DNA of 22,505 nucleotides, taken from Bacteroidales bacterium (GTDB taxonomy: Bacteria; Bacteroidota; Bacteroidia; Bacteroidales; P3). The stretch lies in NCBI GenBank assembly GCA_004551865.1, contig SFPR01000044.1, forward strand, positions 1-22,505, in the 5' to 3' direction. The position numbers and the translations under genes were made by a program. This document shows positions 13,338 through 20,039 of this stretch, in pieces. The number at the start of each line of letters is the position of its first letter. Position 1 is the first letter of the stretch. The notes under the pieces are model-generated. The model saw only the letters and a list, made by a program, of their open reading frames with translations. It searched no databases and was not told the DNA's origin.

Positions 13338-15242
13338 ATGAAAAAAGCGTTTTCGTTTATATTTATGTTGATTTTCACCCTTTCGATTTTTGCACAAGGG
13401 TATGTAATCAACGGATTGTTGTACAAAACCGGCAGAGGAGTTGCCACACTCAGGGTTTACTTCAAAGACGGCAACGAAAAAATTGACACATCAGCCATCG
13501 AAAAAGACGGAAAGTTCTATTTCAGAGGCATGATTTCGGAAGACGTTCCGGCATTGCTCACAATCAACGGAAAGAAATCCTATCGTCTTTATCTTTCTCC
13601 GGGAAGTACAATCGACATAACCATGGGACATTCCAAGGAAAAGAAGAACGGAATTAAAGGTTCGCCACTTACCGACAGCTGGTACTCGATTGTCAATCCC
13701 CAAGGCAAGGAAGATTATGACGTACACTTGGAACGACTTGAAAATTGGGTGATTAACAATCCCGAAAACATATTCTGTGAACTTTCTCGCACATTGAACA
13801 CACTCAAAGGCGAAGCAACCAACACATATCACTATCGCCATTTGAAAGAACGCCTTAAACAAATGAACAGTCTTCAAATCGGAGCAACAGCCCCCGATTT
13901 TGCAGCTGTCGATATGCAGGGAAAAAATCAGAGAATGAGCAGTCTTGCAAGGCAAAGCAAATATACGCTTCTTGTTTTTTGGGCATCATGGAGCAAAGAG
14001 TCAAGAGAAATCGGCCCTACGCTCATTCAGGCTTACAACAGGTTCAAAAACAAAGGTTTTAATATCGTAAGCCTTTCGATTGACGAAGATAAAAACTCTT
14101 GGAAACAAGCAGTGGAGACAGATAAGACCGAATGGACACAGCTCTTTGGCGGAAAGAAATGGGAAAGCGAAGCAGCAAAAGCATATATGCTCAAAGCAGT
14201 GCCGTACAATGTGCTTATAGACCAAGATAACAAGATTGTGGAGTTCAACATAAGGGCGGAAAACTTGGCAGACCGCCTTGCCGAATTGACAGGAAACAGA
14301 GGTTTCAGAGTAGAAGGAGAAATTGCACCTTTGGAAGAAGGAACGATAGTAATGGAACTGCTCAAAGCCGATGGTCAAAAAGAGAAAATGGCGACTAAGA
14401 TAGTCAATGGACGATTTGTCTTTGAGGGAGAAGTCGATAAAGTTTGCATGGCAACCTTGGTTTTGCCGACCCGAAGCGGCGAAGTGTCGTTCTTTTTAGA
14501 GAACTCGCTCATCGAGATTGACGGAGAGTTGAAAGACTTGGACAAAGTGCAGATAAGCGGCAGCCGGAGCAACGACGATTTTTTGCAAATCGCCAATCGT
14601 TGCAACAGACAGAAGAACCCGATGCAGTGTTTGATGAATTACGTTTTGGATAATCCCCAAAGCATATACTCACCTCTGATTGTAAGCTCCTATCTTGCCC
14701 CATACCTAAACACAAACGAGCTTAGAGAAGTCTTTTCCAAGCTCTCGGGCGAAGCAACTCAGATGTACCAATACCAACTGTTGAAAAACCATATTGCAGA
14801 ACTTGACAAAGACGAAGCACTTGGCGAAAAGGTCAAAGACTTTACCCTTTCGGACATCAACGGAAAGCCTGTCAGCCTAAGTAACTTCGTATCTCAAAAC
14901 CAATATACGCTCATTCATTTCTGGGCATCTTGGGATTTGAAGAGTACTCAGGGAATTAAAGAACTCAGATTGCTGTATAACAAATACAAAACGGAGGGAT
15001 TTAATATCATAAGCATATCTTTGGACGACGAGAGGGCAGCTTGGGCAGATGCAATCAAGCGTTATGCAATGCAATGGACGAATGTGTCAGATTTGAAGAG
15101 GTGGAACAGCACCCTTGTGAAGATTTACAATCTTGAATACATACCTCAGAATATTCTTGTGGACAAAAACGGACGTATTGTGGCAAAAAACCTTTCCTGC
15201 GAAGACCTAAACCAAAGACTATTGTTGAAGTTTGCAAAGTAA
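13338..15242 (+). CDS. Secreted double thioredoxin-fold (TlpA-like) protein without CxxC
   Basis: This 634-residue protein has an N-terminal signal peptide (MKKAFSFIFMLIFTLSIFAQ, likely cut after residue 20). It is a tandem duplication: residues about 21-320 and 321-634 each have a beta-rich N-terminal part like DUF4369, a helical linker (NPENIFCELSRTLN against NPQSIYSPLIVSSYL), and a TlpA/AhpC-type thioredoxin domain. The redox motif WCxxC is lost in both: WSKES at 218-222 and WDLKS at 532-536. The cis-proline regions remain (AVPYNVLID, P289; YIPQNILVD, P603). It therefore cannot do dithiol exchange in the usual way; a binding or structural periplasmic role is an inference. It follows smpB by 39 bp and precedes yitT by 30 bp. 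Confidence 0.88.
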   Translation: MKKAFSFIFMLIFTLSIFAQGYVINGLLYKTGRGVATLRVYFKDGNEKIDTSAIEKDGKFYFRGMISEDVPALLTINGKKSYRLYLSPGSTIDITMGHSKEKKNGIKGSPLTDSWYSIVNPQGKEDYDVHLERLENWVINNPENIFCELSRTLNTLKGEATNTYHYRHLKERLKQMNSLQIGATAPDFAAVDMQGKNQRMSSLARQSKYTLLVFWASWSKESREIGPTLIQAYNRFKNKGFNIVSLSIDEDKNSWKQAVETDKTEWTQLFGGKKWESEAAKAYMLKAVPYNVLIDQDNKIVEFNIRAENLADRLAELTGNRGFRVEGEIAPLEEGTIVMELLKADGQKEKMATKIVNGRFVFEGEVDKVCMATLVLPTRSGEVSFFLENSLIEIDGELKDLDKVQISGSRSNDDFLQIANRCNRQKNPMQCLMNYVLDNPQSIYSPLIVSSYLAPYLNTNELREVFSKLSGEATQMYQYQLLKNHIAELDKDEALGEKVKDFTLSDINGKPVSLSNFVSQNQYTLIHFWASWDLKSTQGIKELRLLYNKYKTEGFNIISISLDDERAAWADAIKRYAMQWTNVSDLKRWNSTLVKIYNLEYIPQNILVDKNGRIVAKNLSCEDLNQRLLLKFAK

Positions 15243-15272
15243 ACCGAAAATTAAAAAACATAAAATCATAAA

Positions 15273-16178
15273 ATGAACACATTACTATCAGTAAAGAAAA
15301 GACCGGTTTGGAAAATCGTGATGCAGTATCTTTTTATTGTTCTTGGCATAATGCTCTACTGTTTCAGCTGGACGGTCTTTTTGGTTCCCAAACACATAAT
15401 TGGCGGAGGTGTTGTGGGACTTGCGACAATCGTTTACTACCTTACGGGCTTCCCGATGGGTATCACAAATTTCGTAGTCAACGGAATATTGCTCATAATC
15501 GGCTATCGGATACTCGGAGGCAAGTTCGGATTGAACACAATAATAGGAATGACGACGGCATCTCTGAGCCTTATTTTATTCCAACAGGTTTTGGAAGTAA
15601 ACAACATGGAGTATTTCAAATTTGAAAACATGGAATTGTTTACTCGTGCGGTACTTGGAGGAGCTTTGTCGGGCATTGGTATCGGTATATGCTTTGTTAA
15701 TGGAGGCAACTCGGGCGGAAGCGATATTATTGCTTTGATTGTAACCAAGTATAGGAACGTTTCACCCGGTTCGGTCATCTTGGTGGTCGATGCAATCGTC
15801 ATTGCAGGAACGCTTCTCGTGCCAAACGGACTTGGAGTCGAAGGTATGGTTTATTGCTACATCGTTTTGGTAACTTTTACCTACACTTTGGATTTGGTTG
15901 TCGAAGGAAGAAAACAGACATATCAGATTACAATCATGTCGCAGCTCAATGAGCAGATTGCAGACGCCATAGGAAACGAAGTCAAACGAGGAGTTACTCT
16001 TTTGAACGGCTGGGGTTGGTACACCAAAAAGGACCAAAAGGTTCTCCTTGTCATCGCTCAAAAGAAAGATAAGGTCGAGATAATGAGATTGGTCAAGGCA
16101 ATAGACCCCAATGCCTTCATTTCAGTTGCCAAAACTCAGGGAGTGTATGGCAAGAACTTCGATACGATAAAGAATTAA
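15273..16178 (+). CDS. YitT family membrane protein
   Basis: This 301-residue inner-membrane protein has about five or six hydrophobic segments (residues about 15-200). It carries the family pattern: VFLVPKHIIGGGVVGLATI in the first part and GICFVNGGNSGGSDIIALIV in the middle, followed by a soluble C-terminal DUF2179-type domain (RGVTLLNGWGWYTKKDQKVL, residues about 230-300). The family is widespread in bacteria. A transport role is assumed but no substrate is known. The start is ATG 15273, 30 bp after the thioredoxin-fold gene. Its stop is at most 7 bp before the next gene, so it is likely in one operon with the binding lipoprotein. Confidence 0.9.
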   Translation: MNTLLSVKKRPVWKIVMQYLFIVLGIMLYCFSWTVFLVPKHIIGGGVVGLATIVYYLTGFPMGITNFVVNGILLIIGYRILGGKFGLNTIIGMTTASLSLILFQQVLEVNNMEYFKFENMELFTRAVLGGALSGIGIGICFVNGGNSGGSDIIALIVTKYRNVSPGSVILVVDAIVIAGTLLVPNGLGVEGMVYCYIVLVTFTYTLDLVVEGRKQTYQITIMSQLNEQIADAIGNEVKRGVTLLNGWGWYTKKDQKVLLVIAQKKDKVEIMRLVKAIDPNAFISVAKTQGVYGKNFDTIKN

Positions 16179-16179
16179 G

Positions 16180-17859
16180 GTGATTTTGAACAACAATATA
16201 TCAATCGGAGAAATCTCTTGCGGCAATAGAGTTTGTCGTCGGGTGATTTCTTCGATTGTTTTTTTCCTTTTGCTTGTCGGAAGCGGTGTTTTGTTTCTCT
16301 CTTGCAGCCAAAAGAAACAGCAAAACAAGATTGTATTTCGCTATAACGAGAGTGCGGGCATTGCATCTTTGGATCCTGCATTTTCAAAAGACCAGGCAAT
16401 GATATGGGCAGACCTTCAACTTTACAACGGATTGGTGCAAACCGACAACCAACTCAACATACGCCCCTGCATTGCCAAGAGTTGGACGATAAGCAACGAC
16501 GGAAAACGATACACATTCACCCTCCGAGACGATGTTTACTTCCATCGACACAAACTATTTGCCGACGGACGACGCAAAGTGGTCGCTTCGGACTTTGTTT
16601 ACAGCATAAAAAGAATTTTGGACGAAAAGACAGCTTCCCCGGGTCGCAGTTTGTTTACCTGCATCGACAAAAACTCGGACGGATATATGATTTGGGCAGA
16701 GAATGACAGTACTCTGACAATACAACTCAAAGAAGCGTTTTCGCCATTTCTCGGAATACTCACCATGCCATACGCAAGCGTCGTTCCCAAAGAGGTTGTC
16801 GAACACTACAAAGAAGATTTCAGAAAAAATCCTGTGGGAACAGGTCCTTTCAAATTTAAGATGTGGAAGGAGGGAGTGAAACTTGTGCTTGTCAAAAACG
16901 AAGATTATTTCGAGAAAGACAGTCTTGGCGAAAGTCTTCCTTACCTTGATGCGGTTGCAATCACCTTTATAGTCGATAAACAGTCCGTCTTTTTGGAATT
17001 TATCAAAGGAAACATTGATTTTATCTCGGGAATAGACCCCAATTACAAAGATGAGGTTTTGACAAGGCAGGGAACGTTGCAACCAAAGTACAAGAACAAA
17101 ATACAACTCATCACCCGACCATACTTAAACACCGAATATCTCGGTTTTAGAATGGATTTGCCCTCACCGCTTCAAAACAAACTTGTCCGACAAGCCATAA
17201 ACCACGGATTTGACCGAGAAAAGATGATAAAATATCTCAGAAACAACATAGGCACTGCGGGCAAATGGGGAATTATTCCTATGGGTTTGCCGGGCTTTGA
17301 CAGCACGGCAAAATCCTACGACTACAATCCCGAACTTAGCAAGAGGCTCTTATCGGCGGCATGTTACCCTTTGGGAAAAGGACTTCCGACAATAACGCTT
17401 TCGACCACCGCTTCATACTTGGATTTGTGCAAATACATTCAGCAACAGCTTGGTTTAATCGGCATAAACGTCAAGTTGGACGTCGCACCTCCTGCCGCAC
17501 TGCGAGAATCCATGGCACAAGGAAAGGTGGAATGGTTTCGCGGAAGCTGGATTGCCGACTATCCCGAGGCAGAAAACTATCTTGCCTTGTTCTACTCTCC
17601 AAACCGCTCTCCCAAAGGCTCAAACTACACCGCCTTTTCCTCAAAGGAATATGACCGATTGTACGAAAAAGCAAGACAAGAGACCGACCCCGAAAAGCGA
17701 ATCGCACTCTATGCAAAGATGAATGCCCTATTGATCGAGCAAGCCCCCGTTGTGGTTTTATATTATGACCAAATACTCCGATTTGCACAAAAAAACATCA
17801 GCGGTTTAGAGCCAAATCCGATGAACCATTTGGTACTTAAAACAGTCAAAAAGCAATAG
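16180..17859 (+). CDS. Peptide/nickel-type ABC substrate-binding lipoprotein (SBP family 5)
   Basis: This protein of about 559 residues has a long N-terminal leader, then a lipoprotein signal (VFFLLLVGSGVLFLSC, lipidated Cys at residue 42 from the GTG). The mature part is a family-5 solute-binding protein like OppA/DppA: SLDPAFSKDQAMIWADLQLY with NGLVQ, AKSWTISNDGKRYTFTLRDD, VVASDFVYSIKRIL, NPVGTGPFKFKMW, and the C-terminal DYPEAENYLALFYSPN. Start choice is open: GTG 16180, or TTG 16186 with TAAGG 5 bp upstream. No ATG is available near the leader. It should bind short peptides or similar ligands outside the inner membrane. No ABC permease or ATPase gene is near, so its partner must be elsewhere. 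It follows yitT almost without a gap. Confidence 0.9.
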   Translation: MILNNNISIGEISCGNRVCRRVISSIVFFLLLVGSGVLFLSCSQKKQQNKIVFRYNESAGIASLDPAFSKDQAMIWADLQLYNGLVQTDNQLNIRPCIAKSWTISNDGKRYTFTLRDDVYFHRHKLFADGRRKVVASDFVYSIKRILDEKTASPGRSLFTCIDKNSDGYMIWAENDSTLTIQLKEAFSPFLGILTMPYASVVPKEVVEHYKEDFRKNPVGTGPFKFKMWKEGVKLVLVKNEDYFEKDSLGESLPYLDAVAITFIVDKQSVFLEFIKGNIDFISGIDPNYKDEVLTRQGTLQPKYKNKIQLITRPYLNTEYLGFRMDLPSPLQNKLVRQAINHGFDREKMIKYLRNNIGTAGKWGIIPMGLPGFDSTAKSYDYNPELSKRLLSAACYPLGKGLPTITLSTTASYLDLCKYIQQQLGLIGINVKLDVAPPAALRESMAQGKVEWFRGSWIADYPEAENYLALFYSPNRSPKGSNYTAFSSKEYDRLYEKARQETDPEKRIALYAKMNALLIEQAPVVVLYYDQILRFAQKNISGLEPNPMNHLVLKTVKKQ

Positions 17860-17890
17860 CAAAAAATCCTCACACCGAAAGCTCAAAATA

Positions 17891-17964
17891 AAACGCCGTT
17901 TTGTCGAAATAAAACGGCGTTTTATTTTGCCAAAACGGCGATTTGTCAGAATAAAACGGCGTTT
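17891..17964. repeat. Array D: four 21-bp-spaced cores before pepD
   Basis: Cores start at 17891 (C form), 17912 (G), 17933 (AAACGGCGATT, the reverse-complement variant seen twice in array B) and 17954 (G), exactly 21 bp apart. The first lies 32 bp after the stop of the binding-protein gene. Units 1 and 2 form a stem of about 13 bp followed by ATTTT, so they could terminate that transcript. Units 3-4 provide a promoter for pepD. Confidence 0.93.
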
Positions 17965-17972
17965 TATTTTTG
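17942..17972 (+). promoter_or_regulatory. pepD: Promoter formed by the end of array D, for pepD
   Basis: TTTG (17942-17945), the tail of core 3, is followed by 19 bases and TATTTTTG (17965-17972), which begins at the end of core 4. Motifs and spacing match the Bacteroidota consensus and repeat the arrangement at array A exactly. Transcription would start near 17978, about 49 nt before the pepD start. Confidence 0.5.
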
Positions 17973-18026
17973 CGATATGGCAATTCTTGAAAATCAATCG
18001 TTTAGCACGGTGCAAAAACTAATGTA

Positions 18027-19463
18027 TTGAAAGGATTGAAACCCGAAGGGGTATTCAAATTTTTCGGAGAGATTTTATCAGTTCCCAGACCCTCAAAACA
18101 CGAAGCCAAGATGACAGCATACCTGCTTTCTTGGGCAGAGGCAAGAAACTTGGAACACCAAAGAGACGAAATTGGCAACGTAATAATTCGCAAAGCTGCC
18201 ACAGCAGGATACGAAAACAAACCTTGGGTGTGCTTACAGTCGCACATGGACATGGTTTGTGAGAAAAACAGCGACAAAGTCTTCGATTTTGAAAAAGATA
18301 GTATCGTTCCGCGAATTGAAGGCGAGTGGTTGATGGCAGAAGGCACCACTTTGGGAGCAGACGACGGCATAGGAGTTGCAACAGCTCTTGCCATATTGGA
18401 CGCAAACGACATAGAACACGGACCAATCGAGTGTCTGTTCACCGTCGATGAGGAAACAGGACTTTCGGGAGCAGGAGCATTAAGCCCCGACGCCCTCAAG
18501 AGCAGAATTTTGCTCAACTTGGATTCGGAAGACGAAGGAGAAATATTCATAGGTTGTGCAGGCGGAGTGGACACTCTTGCAAAACTCCCTTACGAAAAGG
18601 AAGACACACCGCAGGGAGCTTATTTCAGAATATATGTAAAGGGACTTAAAGGAGGCCACTCGGGCGATGACATCAACAAAGGCTTGGCTTGTGCCAACAA
18701 ATTGCTCAACCGTATCCTTTGGGCGGCAGATAAAGAAATGGACATGAGGTTGGCTTGCTTTGACGGAGGCAATTTGAGAAACGCAATCGCAAGAGAAGCA
18801 TACGCCGAAGTCGTTGTAATGGAGCAAGAAGCCGAAGACCTTAAACAATTAGTCTTAAAATATGCCCAAGACTTGAAGAACGAGTTCCGTTCCACCGAAC
18901 CCAATATTCAAATAGGCATCGAGGCAATCGCAAAGCCCGCTTTCGTTGTCGATATGCTCAGTCAGGACAATTTGTTGAACGTTTTGTATGCCTGCCCTCA
19001 CGGAGTATTGGCAATGAGCAGGGAGATACCCGGCTTTGTCGAGACTTCGACCAACTTGGCAAGCGTCAAGATGAAAGAAGATCACATTCTGATAACCACC
19101 TCACAGCGTTCGAGCGTCGAAAGTGCAAAAGAAGCCGCAGCAAGCAGGGTAGAGAGTTGTTTCTTGCTTGCAGGAGCAGATGTAGAACACACAGACGGCT
19201 ATCCGGGTTGGTCTCCTAACACAAATTCTCACGTTTTGAGCGTAGCGGTAGAAAGTTACAAGAGATTGTTCGGCAAAGAACCTGTGGTAAGAGCAATACA
19301 CGCAGGATTGGAATGCGGATTGATTGGCGAGAAATACCAAGGCATGGACATGATTTCCTATGGTCCTACACTAAGAGGCGTACACTCTCCGGAGGAAAGG
19401 CTTGAAATTGCAACCGTAGAGCTGTTCTGGCGTCATACATTGGACATTTTGAAAAACATATAA
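18027..19463 (+). CDS. pepD: Aminoacyl-histidine dipeptidase (M20C, PepD)
   Basis: PepD is a cytosolic zinc dipeptidase that hydrolyses Xaa-His dipeptides and related peptides. The 478-residue protein shows the M20C pattern: LKPEGVFKFFGEILSVPRPS, LQSHMDMV (H73, D75), TTLGADDGIGVA (bridging D112), TVDEETGLSGA (base E142, metal ligand E143), LNLDSED (D166), GGHSGDDI, and the C-terminal metal His in RGVHSPEE (H453). All metal ligands are present. No in-frame ATG exists before the conserved N terminus. The frame is closed by TAG at 18003, and the only early starts are TTG 18027 and TTG 18036, so a TTG start is required. A two-codon ATG-TAT-TGA lies at 18022-18030, overlapping the TTG. Expression is likely from the array D promoter. 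Confidence 0.95.
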   Translation: MKGLKPEGVFKFFGEILSVPRPSKHEAKMTAYLLSWAEARNLEHQRDEIGNVIIRKAATAGYENKPWVCLQSHMDMVCEKNSDKVFDFEKDSIVPRIEGEWLMAEGTTLGADDGIGVATALAILDANDIEHGPIECLFTVDEETGLSGAGALSPDALKSRILLNLDSEDEGEIFIGCAGGVDTLAKLPYEKEDTPQGAYFRIYVKGLKGGHSGDDINKGLACANKLLNRILWAADKEMDMRLACFDGGNLRNAIAREAYAEVVVMEQEAEDLKQLVLKYAQDLKNEFRSTEPNIQIGIEAIAKPAFVVDMLSQDNLLNVLYACPHGVLAMSREIPGFVETSTNLASVKMKEDHILITTSQRSSVESAKEAAASRVESCFLLAGADVEHTDGYPGWSPNTNSHVLSVAVESYKRLFGKEPVVRAIHAGLECGLIGEKYQGMDMISYGPTLRGVHSPEERLEIATVELFWRHTLDILKNI

Positions 19464-19468
19464 ACGAT

Positions 19469-19515
19469 TTGTATTGCACCCTTTGAAGATTTGCAGTCTC
19501 AAAGGGTGCATACAA
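19469..19515. terminator. Strong hairpin after pepD, without U run
   Basis: Arms 19469-19486 and 19499-19515 form a stem of 17 pairs with one bulged T (TTGTATTGCACCCTTTGA on the left) and a 12-nt loop. It starts 5 bp after the pepD stop. Neither strand has a T run after the stem, so it is not a standard intrinsic terminator. It may stop degradation of the upstream mRNA or end transcription in another way. Confidence 0.55.
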
Positions 19516-19550
19516 TCAAACAAAAAGCATAAATCCAAAAACGAAAAGCC

Positions 19551-19955
19551 ATGTACAACATCAAAGCAAAGCATATAATCATCGCAGTTGTGGTTATATT
19601 GGCATTTGTCGGCATAGCAATGTTCGGAATGCCCGTTTACAGAGTTTGGTCTCAAGAAATGAAAGGAAAAGCCGAGCTTGCAGAAGCCGAACAAAACCGA
19701 AGAATTAAGATAGAAGAAGCAAGAGCAAATCTCGAAGCCGAAAAGCTGAATGCCAAAGCCGAAATCGAAAGAGCAAAAGGAGCAGCCGAAGCAATAAAGA
19801 TTGAAAACGGTACACTTACTCAAACATACATTCAATACTTATGGGTAAGAAATCAAAACAATCTTAATGAGAAAACAGTAATCTACATACCTACCGAAGC
19901 GAACCTTCCGATTTTGGAAGCAGGACGCAGAGGCGGATTGCCGAAAGCAGAATAG
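19551..19955 (+). CDS. Small membrane-anchored coiled-coil protein, SPFH-tail-like
   Basis: This 134-residue protein has one hydrophobic segment (about residues 8-29), then VYRVWSQEMKGKAELAEAE and a charged Ala/Glu/Lys coiled coil to about residue 85. It ends with TQTYIQYLWVRNQNNLNEK and TVIYIPTEANLPILEAGR. The second half resembles the C-terminal part of prohibitin/stomatin-type (SPFH) proteins, including the AEIERAKGAAEAIKI stretch and the closing VIYIPTE segment, but the SPFH domain itself is absent. It may be a stand-alone membrane scaffold of the kind found in many Bacteroidota. The ATG at 19551 has only a weak purine-rich site. It lies between two peptidases; any link to proteolysis is inference. 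Confidence 0.8.
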   Translation: MYNIKAKHIIIAVVVILAFVGIAMFGMPVYRVWSQEMKGKAELAEAEQNRRIKIEEARANLEAEKLNAKAEIERAKGAAEAIKIENGTLTQTYIQYLWVRNQNNLNEKTVIYIPTEANLPILEAGRRGGLPKAE

Positions 19956-20039
19956 AACTGCATCAAAAAGCAGAACAAACCATCATCAAAAGCAGAGTAA
20001 ACACAATAAAACGAACAATAACAAAAACCAAAAGAAGAT

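Noticed and set aside
19944..19994. Three short AAAGCAGA copies before pepP
   Set aside because: Spacing is irregular (23 and 21 bp), the region is A-rich, and one copy is coding sequence. It is probably chance or minor slippage.
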